Origin: Bacteroidales bacterium
Lineage (GTDB): Bacteria > Bacteroidota > Bacteroidia > Bacteroidales > UBA932
Assembly: GCA_017447265.1 (NCBI GenBank)
Contig: JAFSOA010000006.1
Location: 156,006-220,005 of the forward strand
DNA length: 64,000 bases
Direction: 5' to 3'
Shown: in pieces, positions 8,141 to 17,455 of the stretch
Layout: the number at the start of each line of letters is the position of its first letter
Position numbering within the stretch: the stretch's first letter is position 1
The notes under the pieces: generated by a model
Databases searched by the model: none
Told to the model about the DNA's origin: nothing
Seen by the model: only the letters and a program-made list of their open reading frames with translations
Translations under genes and position numbers: made by a program

Positions 8141-11043
8141 AATCTTCTTCCGCCACCCCAGCCACCAGGACCACGACCGGGGCCGCCGGGGCCGCGCATG
8201 CCGCTGCGCTGGCCGCCGAAGGTACCGAAGCGATAGGTCAGGCTCAGCATGATGTAGCGCCCGAGGGTGTTGTTGCGGGTATCCAGGGTGTAGTTGTCAC
8301 GCTGCTGGCGATAGGTGTTCTTCGACTGGTTCAGGATGTCGTAGGCCTTGAGCGAAAGCGTAAACTGGTTCTTGAAGAGCTGCTTGCTGATCTCGGCATT
8401 CCAGACGAGGGTCGGATCGTTGTAATTCGCGTTGTAGCCGTTATAGAAGGTATAGCGCGCGTCGGTCGAGATGTTCAGGATGTTCGGAATCTTGGCCATG
8501 AAGCGAGCCTGCACATTGCTCGTGAAAGTCGGCTTCACGTTCTTCGAGGTGATGGAGTACCAGGTCTGGGAGTAGCGCGTGCCGCCGCCCAGCGAAGTCT
8601 CGAAAATGTCGTCACGGTAAGTCAGGCGCAGGTTCTCGCCCGCCGACACGGTCCGGTAGGTATTCTGCGTGTAGTTGGCCAGATCGAGATAGGAATCCGG
8701 ATCGCTGCTGTCGATGTTCTCGTTGCCCACCAGCGAGACGCCCGTATTGAAGTTGGCATTGGTGAACGACATGATCGAGAAGCGGCTCTTGGCGATCGGC
8801 GAGTTGAACATCATGAAGAACCGGGACGACCAGGCGCCCTTGTTGTTGTTCATCGGTACGGTGTATTGCACGCCGGACGCATCGTTCCAGCTGGCGTTCA
8901 CGATGTTGTTCGTGCTGAGATTGACGTTCAGGTTGACGTTGAACGAGGCGTAGGTCTTCGTGTTCGTGGAGTTGTACATCACGTTCATGTTGTGCGAGAA
9001 CGAAGGGTTCAGGTTCAGGTTGCCGAGGGTCACGCGCTGCGGGTTGGAGTTGTCGGGCACGGGCATCATCTGCGTCAGGCTCGGCTGTGTCGAATTGCCG
9101 CGGTAGTTGATGCGGAGCATCTGCGCATCGCTGAAGTTGTAGTCGAAGCGGGCGTTCGGCGACCAGTTGAGCACCTTGAGCGTCAGCGTGGTATCGACGG
9201 TTCCATTGGCCGTATGGTTGATGGTCTTCTGCGGCTGGATGCTGGCACCGATGGTGAAGTTGTATTTCTCTTCCTGCTTGCGGAAGTTGATGCCGGCGTT
9301 CTGGCGGTGCACCTCGTTGGTGATGCGGCTGCTGTAGAGCGGGTCGAGCACCGTATAGTTGCCGGCGGCATCCTTGTCGAAGGTTTCCTTATTGGAGATT
9401 CTGTACGTATAGTTATACATGTAGTTGGCCTCAATGTAGAAGTTCTTGCCCAGCGGCTCGGTGTAGGACACACGGCCATTGGCGCCCTGCGTCTGCGACT
9501 TGGTGTCGTACATCTGGTCGACGACGGTCGTCGTGACGCCGGCGGGGAGGTCTTCATACCAGTTCTGGACCCGGGTCGTCGACTGGTTGTAACCTTCCAT
9601 GTCGCTGTTGTTGAAATTGTAGCGGGCGTTGACCGAAATGGTGCGGCCGGGCTTGCCCAGGCGCTGGCGCCACAGCAGGCGGCCGTTGGCGCTCTGGTTG
9701 TGGCTGTCGCCGAAGGACTTGCTTTCACCGTCATTCACTTTCCGGATGATACCGCCTGTCTGCCGGTCGGTGGAGAAGGTGCTGACTTCTTCAAAATCGC
9801 CCCAGCCCACGTTGAAGTTTGGCTCGAAGAGCAGCGAAGTGTTCTCTGAAATCTTCCAGTCGGCCCGGACGCCGGCGCGCACGCCCCAGGTGCTGGTGCG
9901 GTCGTAGCCGTCGTTGTCGGCAATCAGGGTGGAGCCGCTCTTCTCTTCGGTTTCACGGTGGGTCTTTTCTTCCACATAGCGTTCGTTGCCGTTGAACATG
10001 GCGTTTCCCGTAATCTCGGACTTGTTCTTCCAGGTGTAGCCGCCGTTGAAGCCGGCCATGTAGGAGCTGGAAATGCCGTTGCCTCCCCAGCCGCCGCCCA
10101 TGCCGCCCATGCCGCCACGCATGCCGCCACCGCGCATGCCGCTCATGGAACTGGCCGCCATGTCGTTGAAGCCACGGTTGTTCGTATTGTTGGCGTTGCC
10201 GATGAAGGCGAGCTGGGCCTTTTCGGTGAAGTTGGCCACCATAGCGGCGCCCTGATAGCGGAAGTCGTTGACTGCGCTCTTGCCCTGGACGTCATATCCG
10301 CCGCCGCCCATCACGTTGCCGAACCAGCCGTTCATCATGCCCTTCTTGACACCCAGGTCGAGGATGGTCTCCTCTTCACCGTCGTCAATACCCGTGAACT
10401 GAGCCTGCTCAGACTTCTCGTCGATGACGCTGATGCTCTCGATGATATTGGCGGGCAGGTTCTTGCTGGCGATTGAGGGATCGTCGAGGAAGAACTGTTT
10501 GCCATCGACCTTGATCTTGCTGATCGTCTTGCCGTTGGCCGTGATCGTACCGTCGGAATTGACCTCCACGCCGGGAAGTTTCTTCAGCAGGTCCTCGAGC
10601 ACGTCGTTGTCGCCCGACTTGATGAGGGTCACGTTGTGGGTGATGGTATCTTTCTTGACAATCAGCGGGTTGCCGACATCCGACACCGTGGCGCCCTTGA
10701 GGAAGTTGGCCTCGACGGCCATCTGCTTGGTGCCCAGGTCCGTATCCTTGTTGATCGTAATCACTTCCTCGTAGGTCTCATAGCCCATGAGGATGGCGGC
10801 CACTTTGTACTTGCCGGCCGGAATTCCCTTGATCTCGGCAGCGCCCTGATCGTCGCTCTGGGTGTACTTGAGCACGTCGGTCTTGCCGTCGGGCGTCAGG
10901 GCCACCGTCGCGTAACCCACCGGTTCGCCGTTCGTCTTGTCCTGGAGTTTAATTTTCAGTGAATAGTTCTGGGCCTGCACATTCAAGGCCCCGCATGCGA
11001 TGAGCAGCATCAGAAGGGCTGCCCGGAAGAGACGGTATTTCAT
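8137..11043 (-). CDS. Outer-membrane TonB-receptor-like beta-barrel
   Basis: 968 residues from the ATG at 11043, which puts a signal peptide first (MKYRLFRAALLMLLIACGAL). A carboxypeptidase-regulatory-like domain follows at about 26-110, then a plug-like domain around 125-235 (LKKLPGVEVNSDGTITANGK), and the remainder is barrel. An in-frame ATG at 11061 and a further extension upstream exist but would spoil the signal peptide. Two stretches are odd: a Gly/Met-rich run at about 300-323 and a Gly/Arg/Pro-rich C terminus instead of the usual terminal aromatic strand. It probably sits in the outer membrane. The substrate is unknown, and no SusD partner is adjacent. Confidence 0.85.
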   Translation of the reverse strand: MKYRLFRAALLMLLIACGALNVQAQNYSLKIKLQDKTNGEPVGYATVALTPDGKTDVLKYTQSDDQGAAEIKGIPAGKYKVAAILMGYETYEEVITINKDTDLGTKQMAVEANFLKGATVSDVGNPLIVKKDTITHNVTLIKSGDNDVLEDLLKKLPGVEVNSDGTITANGKTISKIKVDGKQFFLDDPSIASKNLPANIIESISVIDEKSEQAQFTGIDDGEEETILDLGVKKGMMNGWFGNVMGGGGYDVQGKSAVNDFRYQGAAMVANFTEKAQLAFIGNANNTNNRGFNDMAASSMSGMRGGGMRGGMGGMGGGWGGNGISSSYMAGFNGGYTWKNKSEITGNAMFNGNERYVEEKTHRETEEKSGSTLIADNDGYDRTSTWGVRAGVRADWKISENTSLLFEPNFNVGWGDFEEVSTFSTDRQTGGIIRKVNDGESKSFGDSHNQSANGRLLWRQRLGKPGRTISVNARYNFNNSDMEGYNQSTTRVQNWYEDLPAGVTTTVVDQMYDTKSQTQGANGRVSYTEPLGKNFYIEANYMYNYTYRISNKETFDKDAAGNYTVLDPLYSSRITNEVHRQNAGINFRKQEEKYNFTIGASIQPQKTINHTANGTVDTTLTLKVLNWSPNARFDYNFSDAQMLRINYRGNSTQPSLTQMMPVPDNSNPQRVTLGNLNLNPSFSHNMNVMYNSTNTKTYASFNVNLNVNLSTNNIVNASWNDASGVQYTVPMNNNKGAWSSRFFMMFNSPIAKSRFSIMSFTNANFNTGVSLVGNENIDSSDPDSYLDLANYTQNTYRTVSAGENLRLTYRDDIFETSLGGGTRYSQTWYSITSKNVKPTFTSNVQARFMAKIPNILNISTDARYTFYNGYNANYNDPTLVWNAEISKQLFKNQFTLSLKAYDILNQSKNTYRQQRDNYTLDTRNNTLGRYIMLSLTYRFGTFGGQRSGMRGPGGPGRGPGGWGGGRRF

Positions 11044-11134
11044 AAAAAAAGTAGTATCCATCAAAAGGTAACGCTTCTTAGACTGAACGAAGGATAAAAA
11101 GTTACATCGTCCTTGCAGAAAACGTTCATTTTTT

Positions 11135-11716
11135 TCAGCCTTTCTCCGCCTTCTCACCTTCCTTCACCCGGCCGGGGTGCGCCTCGATGAAAGACTTCCA
11201 GTTTTTCGAGGTGCTGGTGTCGGTCAACGGGCTGGTGAGCTGGTAATAGTGACACATCGCAATCGCAAGTGCATCAGAAGCATCCAGGAATTTGGCATCG
11301 AGGGTGACTTTGAGGGTTTTCTCCATCAGGAGCTTCACCTGTTCCTTCGAGGCATCGCCCCTCCCCGTGATGGCCATTTTGACTTTACGGGGTGCATATT
11401 CGAACACGGGCAGCTGGCGGTGCAGCGCCGCGGCGATGGCAGCCCCCTGCGCACGTCCCAGCTTCAGCATCGACTGCACATTTTTTCCAAAAAAAGGCGC
11501 TTCAATGGCGAGGTCGTCGGGGGTGTAGCGCTCGATCAGCGCCCCTACCCGCTCGAAAATCAGGCTCAGCTTCAGGAAGTGGTCTTTCTCTTTCCGCAGG
11601 TCCAGCACGCCCATGTCCACGTACTGGACGCTCTTTTTATCTACGAGAATGACCCCGTAACCAAGAATGTTGGTTCCGGGGTCGATTCCCAGGATAATCC
11701 GTTGCTGCGCGGCCAT
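11135..11716 (-). CDS. ruvC: Crossover junction endodeoxyribonuclease RuvC
   Basis: 193 residues. It resolves Holliday junctions with RuvAB. The acidic catalytic residues are visible: D in ILGIDPGTNILGYG, E in LAIEAPFFGKN, and the pair in FLDASDALAIAMCH. The C terminus is longer and more charged than in Proteobacteria. It shares one base with serS upstream, so the two form an operon transcribed on the minus strand. Confidence 0.96.
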   Translation of the reverse strand: MAAQQRIILGIDPGTNILGYGVILVDKKSVQYVDMGVLDLRKEKDHFLKLSLIFERVGALIERYTPDDLAIEAPFFGKNVQSMLKLGRAQGAAIAAALHRQLPVFEYAPRKVKMAITGRGDASKEQVKLLMEKTLKVTLDAKFLDASDALAIAMCHYYQLTSPLTDTSTSKNWKSFIEAHPGRVKEGEKAEKG

Positions 11717-12987
11717 CAGATGATGTCGAAACCGGTGTATTTGCGGAGCACTTCGGGCACCACGATGTGGCCGTCCGGCATCTGGTAGTCTTCGATGATG
11801 GCGGCCAGAATGCGCGGAAGCGCGAGCGAGCTGCCGTTGAGCGTGTGGGCGAGCTGGGTCTTGCCATTCTCGTCCTTGTAGCGGAGCTTCAGGCGGTTGG
11901 CCTGGTAGGATTCGAAATTCGACACGGAGCTGACCTCCAGCCAGCGCTGCTGCGCGGCGGAGTACACTTCGAAATCATAGGTGATGGCGGAGGTGAAGCT
12001 CATGTCACCGCCGCAGAGGCGCAGGATGCGGTAACGCAGGCCGAGGTCCTGGACGAGGGTCTCCACATGGGCCACCATCTCGTCGAGAGCGGCATAGGAG
12101 TTCTCGGGCAGTTCGAGGCGGACGATCTCCACCTTGTCGAACTGGTGCAGGCGGTTCAGGCCGCGCACATCCTTGCCGTAGGAGCCGGCCTCACGGCGCC
12201 AGCAGGGCGTATAGGCCGTCATTTTCACCGGGAAATCCTCTTTCTTGAGGATGACATCGCGGTAGATGTTGGTCACGGGCACTTCGGCCGTCGGAATCAT
12301 GTAGAAGCCGTCCAGCGGAGCGTAATACATCTGGCCCTCCTTGTCGGGCAGCTGGCCGGTACCGAAACCGGAATCGGCATTGACCATGTACGGCGGCTGG
12401 TATTCGAGGTAACCGGCATCGGTGTTCTTCTCGAGGAACCAGGAGATCAGCGCGCGCTGGATCCGGGCACCTTTTCCTTTATAGACGGGGAAACCGGCGC
12501 CGGTCAGCTTTACGCCGAGGTCGAAGTCGATGATGTCGAGGTTTTTGACGAGTTCCCAGTGCGGCAGCGCGTTCTCAGGCAGGTGCGGCTCGGGACCGCC
12601 CATCTTTACGACGAGGTTGTCTTCGGCGGTGCGGCCTTCCGGAACGAGCGCGCAGGGAAGGTTCGGCAACAGCACGACCAGTTCCTGCTGTTTCTTCTCC
12701 GCTTCCGCCATTTTCTCTTCGAGGGCCTTGGATTTCTCCTTCAGTTCAGCGACGGCTTTCTTGGCTTCTTCAGCCTCGGCACGCTGCCCCTGTTTCATCA
12801 GGGAGCCGATTTCGGCGGACCTGGTTTTCTGCTGGGCCAGGCAGGCGTCGAGTTCGGTCTGCGCGGCACGGCGCTGACGGTCCATATCGAGGATTTGGTA
12901 GACGATTTCTTTGGCGTCGAAATGCTTGACCTGCAAGCGTTCGATGACGAATTCGGGATTCTCGCGGAGGAGTTTGAGGGTTAACAT
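11716..12987 (-). CDS. serS: Serine-tRNA ligase
   Basis: 423 residues, the usual length. An N-terminal coiled-coil arm (about 30-105, rich in Lys/Glu/Gln) grips the long variable arm of tRNA-Ser. The class II catalytic core follows, with TAEVPVTNIYR, TPCWRREAGSYGKDVRGLNR (motif 2) and NGSSLALPRILAAIIE (motif 3). It charges tRNA-Ser in the cytoplasm. It overlaps ruvC by one base and is separated from the upstream rpmA by a terminator and its own -7 box. Confidence 0.97.
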   Translation of the reverse strand: MLTLKLLRENPEFVIERLQVKHFDAKEIVYQILDMDRQRRAAQTELDACLAQQKTRSAEIGSLMKQGQRAEAEEAKKAVAELKEKSKALEEKMAEAEKKQQELVVLLPNLPCALVPEGRTAEDNLVVKMGGPEPHLPENALPHWELVKNLDIIDFDLGVKLTGAGFPVYKGKGARIQRALISWFLEKNTDAGYLEYQPPYMVNADSGFGTGQLPDKEGQMYYAPLDGFYMIPTAEVPVTNIYRDVILKKEDFPVKMTAYTPCWRREAGSYGKDVRGLNRLHQFDKVEIVRLELPENSYAALDEMVAHVETLVQDLGLRYRILRLCGGDMSFTSAITYDFEVYSAAQQRWLEVSSVSNFESYQANRLKLRYKDENGKTQLAHTLNGSSLALPRILAAIIEDYQMPDGHIVVPEVLRKYTGFDII

Positions 12988-13010
12988 CTTTGTCTCGGTT
13001 TATAGCGGCG

Positions 13011-13018
13011 CAAATATA
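13011..13018 (-). promoter_or_regulatory. -7 box of the serS promoter
   Basis: TATATTTG on the minus strand, 23 nt before the serS ATG. The -33 element overlaps the rpmA terminator and is poor. Confidence 0.55.
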
Positions 13019-13020
13019 CA

Positions 13021-13051
13021 AAAAAAGAGGAAAACCTGTCCGGTCTTCCTC
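13021..13051 (-). terminator. Rho-independent terminator of rplU-rpmA
   Basis: On the minus strand GAGGAAGACC and GGTTTTCCTC form a 10-bp stem around a 5-nt loop, followed by a run of seven T. It lies 30 nt after the rpmA stop. Confidence 0.85.
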
Positions 13052-13080
13052 TCTTTTATCGATGTCAAGCGTGAAACTGC

Positions 13081-13350
13081 TTACGCCTCTGCCTTCGGCA
13101 TGGGGACGACGGACACATAGGACTTGTCGCCCAGTTTCTTCTTGAAAGAGACAACACCGTCTACCAGTGCGAACAGGGTGTGGTCCTTGCCCATACCAAC
13201 GTTCTCACCCGGATAGTGGACAGTACCTCTCTGGCGTACGAGAATATTGCCGGCTTTGCAAATCTGACCACCGAACAATTTGACGCCCAAACGTTTGCTT
13301 TGTGATTCACGGCCGTTCTTGGAACTACCTACACCTTTTTTGTGTGCCAT
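13081..13350 (-). CDS. rpmA: 50S ribosomal protein L27
   Basis: 89 residues, starting [20 protein letters not shown], with the standard L27 core [10 protein letters not shown] and [16 protein letters not shown]. It lies near the peptidyl transferase centre of the large subunit. There is no N-terminal cleavable extension of the Firmicutes kind. It follows rplU by 26 nt, as in nearly all bacteria, and is followed by a strong terminator. Confidence 0.98.
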   Translation of the reverse strand: MAHKKGVGSSKNGRESQSKRLGVKLFGGQICKAGNILVRQRGTVHYPGENVGMGKDHTLFALVDGVVSFKKKLGDKSYVSVVPMPKAEA

Positions 13351-13376
13351 AACTCGTTCTTGTTTTTAATGGTTAG

Positions 13377-13685
13377 TTAAGCAATGCCTTCGATCTGAAG
13401 TTTGGTCAAATACTGGCGGTGGCCGTTCTTCTTCTGATAGCCTTTGCGGCGTTTCTTCTTGAAGATGATCACCTTGTCAGCCTTGCAGTGCTCGATGACG
13501 GTCGCCTTCACGGCTGCGCCGTTCACATAAGGAGCACCGACTTTGACATCACCCTCGTTGTCGAGAAGCAATACCTTGTCGAAAGAAAGGGCGGCACCGA
13601 CCTCGGCAGCCTGACGGTTGACGAAGATCTGCTTGCCGGCTTCCACTTTGAACTGTTGTCCTGCAATGTCTACGATTGCGTACAT
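13377..13685 (-). CDS. rplU: 50S ribosomal protein L21
   Basis: 102 residues, MYAIVDIAGQQFKVEAGKQI at the start and FKKKRRKGYQKKNGHRQ near the end, the L21 signature. It binds 23S rRNA in the large subunit. It is the first gene of the rplU-rpmA operon, with a promoter about 100 nt upstream. The leader from about 13779 to 13686 is long enough for autoregulation, but I see no known L21 leader structure in it. Confidence 0.98.
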   Translation of the reverse strand: MYAIVDIAGQQFKVEAGKQIFVNRQAAEVGAALSFDKVLLLDNEGDVKVGAPYVNGAAVKATVIEHCKADKVIIFKKKRRKGYQKKNGHRQYLTKLQIEGIA

Positions 13686-13783
13686 AAATAAATTTTGTTT
13701 AAAAATTTATAACCGTAAGCGGATAGCCTTTAACTATCTCTTAATCACTAGCTTAACGGTTTTCTAATCAATGTTTTGGGTTG

Positions 13784-13814
13784 CAAAGATACGCAATAAA
13801 TTGAAATACACAAA
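13784..13814 (-). promoter_or_regulatory. Promoter of rplU-rpmA
   Basis: Minus-strand TTTG (13814-13811), exactly 19 nt, then TATCTTTG (13791-13784): a perfect Bacteroidota consensus. The -33 box lies just outside the stop codon of the next gene. Confidence 0.85.
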
Positions 13815-13815
13815 A

Positions 13816-14670
13816 TTATTTCTCGAGATAGCGTGTCCTCAATGTCCGGATGTCGGCGTCCGTCAGTCCCATGGGACCTTTCAGGTAAGCATCCAAGGAA
13901 CCATACTGCGCGTCGACCGCGTCCAGGGCCTTGATGAAATTCTCCGTGTTGGCCCCCATAAACGCCTTGACCACAGCTATTTCTTCCTCCTTGCCTCCCC
14001 AGAATCGAACGCGGCGGGTGAATTTCCTGACATCCTTCTCATAGAACCGGTTGGTCATATCGAAGTCGGTCACGATGGTTTTCCTGTCCGCCCCAAGCGC
14101 CGCCAGGAGCAACGCCGAGGCGATACCCGTACGGTCCTTGCCCTGGGTGCAATGGAAGAGGATGGGTTTGTCCCCCTCCTCCACCACCAGGTGCAGGAAA
14201 GCGGCCATCTGACGCTGGCAGTCCGGATAGAAGAAGAGGGTGGGATACATTTCACGCGCGATGGCTTTCGCCTTTTCATTGAAAGCCGCGGGCACGATAA
14301 GTTTCCGGACGTTGAACTCCTTCTTCCTGCCCATGAACTTCCGTGCCTCCTCTTCGGTGATGCTGGCCGACATGGCGCCGCCGGCATCGAGGGGCATGTC
14401 CATATACCGAGCCCCGGGAATCTCCCGGTCCTGTTTCTTCAACTTTTCCCGGTCCATACGGAAATCCACGACGATCCCGATGGAAAGACGGTTCAGGAAA
14501 GCGAGGTCCGCTTCTTTCGCCCCGGCCAGGTGGGCGGACCGGAAGAGCAAGCCCGATTTGACGCGACAGCCTCCCGGCACTTCGTATCCGCCCAGATCCC
14601 TCGCATTGGCGATTCCCTTGACAGGAAGGATCTGATGGATGAACTGGGATGAGGCGGATACGTGTTTCAT
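13816..14670 (-). CDS. Tyrosine/dual-specificity protein phosphatase
   Basis: 284 residues with the CX5R phosphatase loop in FHCTQGKDRTGIASALLL and, near the N terminus, NARDLGGYEV, as in the Tyr_phosphatase3 family (LipA/MptpB-like). These enzymes cleave phosphotyrosine, or in some cases phosphoinositides, through a cysteinyl-phosphate intermediate; the substrate here is unknown. No signal peptide. I chose the ATG at 14670, which leaves 16 nt after the aminotransferase stop. An upstream in-frame ATG at 14733 would overlap that gene by 47 nt. Confidence 0.85.
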   Translation of the reverse strand: MKHVSASSQFIHQILPVKGIANARDLGGYEVPGGCRVKSGLLFRSAHLAGAKEADLAFLNRLSIGIVVDFRMDREKLKKQDREIPGARYMDMPLDAGGAMSASITEEEARKFMGRKKEFNVRKLIVPAAFNEKAKAIAREMYPTLFFYPDCQRQMAAFLHLVVEEGDKPILFHCTQGKDRTGIASALLLAALGADRKTIVTDFDMTNRFYEKDVRKFTRRVRFWGGKEEEIAVVKAFMGANTENFIKALDAVDAQYGSLDAYLKGPMGLTDADIRTLRTRYLEK

Positions 14671-14686
14671 ACGGGCGACTGTGCCG

Positions 14687-15883
14687 CTAAACGCGGCCCG
14701 GATAGGTTTCAAGGGCTTTTTCGAGGCACACAAGAGCGTGTTTCAAGTCTTCTTCCTTGAGGACATAGGCCAGGCGGATCTGGTTCGTACCCAGGCCCTT
14801 GGTGGCATAGAAGCCGGCCATCGGGGCGACCATCACGGTCTCGCCGTTGTAGTTGAACTCTTCAAGCAGCCATTTGGCAAACTTTTCGGCATCGTCGACC
14901 GGGAGTTGCGCGGCGGCGTAGAAGGCGCCCATCGGACGCGGAGCGATGACCCCCTTCATCTTCTGCAGGCCGTCGATCAGCACGTCACGGCGGTGAATGT
15001 ATTCGTCACGCACAGCCTTGAAATAGGAAGCCGGGGCGTCGAGTGCACCTTCGGCGGCAATCTGTCCGTAGGACGGCGAGCAGAGGCGGGCCTGCGCATA
15101 ACGCATGACGGCGGCCATCACATCCTTGTTGCGCGACACGAGGTAACCGATGCGCGCGCCGCAGAGGCTGTAGCGCTTCGACACGGAGTCGAGCAGGATG
15201 ACGTTCTGTTCCAGGCCGGGAATATGCATGCAGGAAAAGTGCGGCGCGTCGGTGTAGCAGAATTCACGGTACACCTCGTCCGCGTAGATGAACAACTGGT
15301 ATTTCTTCGCGATTTCGCCCAGCTCCAGCAGCGCCTCTTTCGTGTAGAGGCAGCCTGTGGGGTTGCCCGGGTTGCAGATCACCACGCCCTTGGTCTTCGG
15401 CGTGATGTGCTTCTCGACCTCGCTCATCGGCGGCAGCGCGAAGCCGTCTTCGATGCGCGTGGTGATGGGAACGAGCTTCACGTCGTTCTGCAGCGCGAAA
15501 GAATTGTAATTGGTATAGAAAGGCTCGAAAACGATGACCTCGTCATCGGGATCGCAGGTTACCGAAAGAGCGATCTGCAGGGCCTCGCTGCCACCGTTGG
15601 TGATGTTGATGTCAGCGGCCTCCACTTGGATGCCGATGCCCTTGTAGTAACGCGCCAGGCCTTCCCGCAGCGAGTCGTTGCCGCCGGACTTGGCATACGC
15701 CACGACCTTCAGGTCGTTGTTCTTCACCGCATCGAGCGCCTCTTTCGGCGATTCGATGTCGGGCTGGCCGATGTTCAGGTGATAGACTTTGATCCCGCGC
15801 TTTTTCGCAGCGTCTGCGAAAGGAACGAGTTTACGGATCGGCGAAGCAGGCATGGCCTGCGCTTTCTTGGATAAGGTAAGCAT
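14687..15883 (-). CDS. Class I/II PLP-dependent aminotransferase (aspartate aminotransferase type)
   Basis: 398 residues. The PLP lysine is in LLDSVSKRYSLCGARIG, the cofactor aspartate in FIYADEVYREF, and the substrate-carboxylate arginine in NQIRLAYVL. CNPGNPTG is also present. It moves an amino group between an amino acid and a 2-oxo acid, most likely aspartate and 2-oxoglutarate, but closely related enzymes act on alanine or aromatic acids. It lies 21 nt after dacB on the same strand and may be co-transcribed with the phosphatase that follows. Confidence 0.85.
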   Translation of the reverse strand: MLTLSKKAQAMPASPIRKLVPFADAAKKRGIKVYHLNIGQPDIESPKEALDAVKNNDLKVVAYAKSGGNDSLREGLARYYKGIGIQVEAADINITNGGSEALQIALSVTCDPDDEVIVFEPFYTNYNSFALQNDVKLVPITTRIEDGFALPPMSEVEKHITPKTKGVVICNPGNPTGCLYTKEALLELGEIAKKYQLFIYADEVYREFCYTDAPHFSCMHIPGLEQNVILLDSVSKRYSLCGARIGYLVSRNKDVMAAVMRYAQARLCSPSYGQIAAEGALDAPASYFKAVRDEYIHRRDVLIDGLQKMKGVIAPRPMGAFYAAAQLPVDDAEKFAKWLLEEFNYNGETVMVAPMAGFYATKGLGTNQIRLAYVLKEEDLKHALVCLEKALETYPGRV

Positions 15884-15904
15884 TATACGGTAGGATTATG
15901 TTTG

Positions 15905-17398
15905 TTATTGTTTGTCTCCATATTTGGCCAGTTCTTCCATGAAGCCCTCGATCTTGGGCTGCACCCGGCTGGTGGAGCAGGCATAGTTGTTCACCAGGAT
16001 CGCAAAGCGCAGCAGGCCGCGTCTGGAATCGACGTAGCCGGCGTAGCAGCGGACACTCGACAGGGATCCACTCTTGGCGAAGATGGTCTTCTTGAGCTCC
16101 GGATCCGCTTTGCGGAGCACCGTCTGCAGGGTGCCGGGACGGCCCGGGCTGGGGAAACTCGCCAGATATTCCGGGAAATCCGGGCTCTGGGCCATCATCG
16201 CATAGAAGCGCGTGAAGAAGCGAGGCGACACGTAGTTCTGGCGCGAGAGGCCGCTGCCGTCGTCCTGCGTATAACCGTAGGTCGAGACGCCGCGGTCCTG
16301 GAGGTACTCCGCGATGACCTGGCTCGCCTGGCTGTAGGACACGTTCATCCACTCGCTGCCCGTCTTCCGCTCGAGCAGGGTCTTGCCCACCATCTTGAAA
16401 ATGGTCTCGGCGAAGAAGTTGTTGCTGATGGTATTGGTGACCTTGACGATGCGGCGGAGTTCGGGCGAGAAGGTTTCTGCGATGTAGGTCAGGCTCCGCT
16501 GCGGCGGGACGGAGTAGTCGTAGGCCATTTCCCGCACGTCGGTGGTACCCTTGCAGCCGATGCCCAGCGTACGCAGGTAGGTCGCGAATTCGGTGGCGCA
16601 GGTGACCGGGCCGTATTTGTTGGACTGCGCCAGCGTGCGCGGCCGGGCGTCAATGCCGAAGGTGCCCGTGAACTTGCCGATCGGAGAAATGCTGGAAGCG
16701 TAGTATTCAGTATTGTCGCCGTCGCCCTTTTCTCCCGTCGTCACTTCATTGATATATGTCATGTTCGGCGAATGGGGGCCGACGGGCGTGATGCGCACGG
16801 GGTCTCCGACCACCTCTCCCGCTTCGATTTCGAAATAGGACAGGTTCTCGCAGAAAGAGAGGCCGGATGTGCCGCTGCCGTAATCATAGCCGATGTTGCC
16901 ATATGACCAGCTGCTCGGAATCGACTCTTCTTCGTAGATGCGGTCATCCCCGATGATGCGGCCGTCGATGCGGCGGATGCCGGCGTCCGTGACCGCTTTC
17001 GCCCAGATACCGAAGATCGAATCGATCGGGAAGGCGATGGTGTCGCGGGAGCCGAGCGTCGGATCGGCGCCGCCCACGATGTAGAGATTGCCGTGCAGCA
17101 CGCCCTTTTCGATCCATCCGTCATAGGCAATCCGCGTGGAGAAGCGGAAAGCAGGACCCAGCACTTCGTAGCCGAGACCGGTGGTGATGGTCTTCATCGT
17201 GGAGGCCGTCAGCATGGGCATGTCGGGGTTCCAGGCGGCAATCTCCGCGCCGTTTTCGTCGACGGCCAGGATGCCGACGACGGCGTTGATCAGCAGCGAA
17301 TCGGTTTTCATCTGCCCGTCAATGTATTGCTGGACACGGTTCTGCCCGAAAAGGGCCAGGGGAAGAAGCAGCAGGACTGCCGCAAACGACTTTTTCAT
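15905..17398 (-). CDS. dacB: D-alanyl-D-alanine carboxypeptidase/endopeptidase (PBP4 type)
   Basis: 497 residues with a signal peptide (MKKSFAAVLLLLPLALFGQ). The three penicillin-binding motifs are present: STMK (SxxK) near residue 66, SNN in NTISNNFFAE, and KSGS in FAKSGSLSS near the C terminus. The insert between the first two motifs is the large one of the S13 family. It trims or splits peptidoglycan cross-links in the periplasm. The open frame extends far upstream of 17398 but without signal or homology, so the ATG before the signal peptide is used. It is divergent from a lipoprotein glutamate racemase homolog, sharing a 58-bp promoter region. Confidence 0.92.
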   Translation of the reverse strand: MKKSFAAVLLLLPLALFGQNRVQQYIDGQMKTDSLLINAVVGILAVDENGAEIAAWNPDMPMLTASTMKTITTGLGYEVLGPAFRFSTRIAYDGWIEKGVLHGNLYIVGGADPTLGSRDTIAFPIDSIFGIWAKAVTDAGIRRIDGRIIGDDRIYEEESIPSSWSYGNIGYDYGSGTSGLSFCENLSYFEIEAGEVVGDPVRITPVGPHSPNMTYINEVTTGEKGDGDNTEYYASSISPIGKFTGTFGIDARPRTLAQSNKYGPVTCATEFATYLRTLGIGCKGTTDVREMAYDYSVPPQRSLTYIAETFSPELRRIVKVTNTISNNFFAETIFKMVGKTLLERKTGSEWMNVSYSQASQVIAEYLQDRGVSTYGYTQDDGSGLSRQNYVSPRFFTRFYAMMAQSPDFPEYLASFPSPGRPGTLQTVLRKADPELKKTIFAKSGSLSSVRCYAGYVDSRRGLLRFAILVNNYACSTSRVQPKIEGFMEELAKYGDKQ

Positions 17399-17418
17399 AT
17401 CCGTTTCTTTATATTCAG

Positions 17419-17435
17419 CAAAATTAGTAATTTTG
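17419..17435. promoter_or_regulatory. Palindromic divergent -7 boxes between dacB and the racemase-like gene
   Basis: CAAAATTA, G, TAATTTTG is a perfect 17-bp palindrome. Read on either strand it gives TAATTTTG, a -7 box, one for dacB (minus) and one for the gene at 17456 (plus). The spacing to TTTG-like -33 boxes is not ideal on either side. The site could equally be an operator. Confidence 0.55.
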
Positions 17436-17455
17436 CCAGATAAAAACCAAAAATC

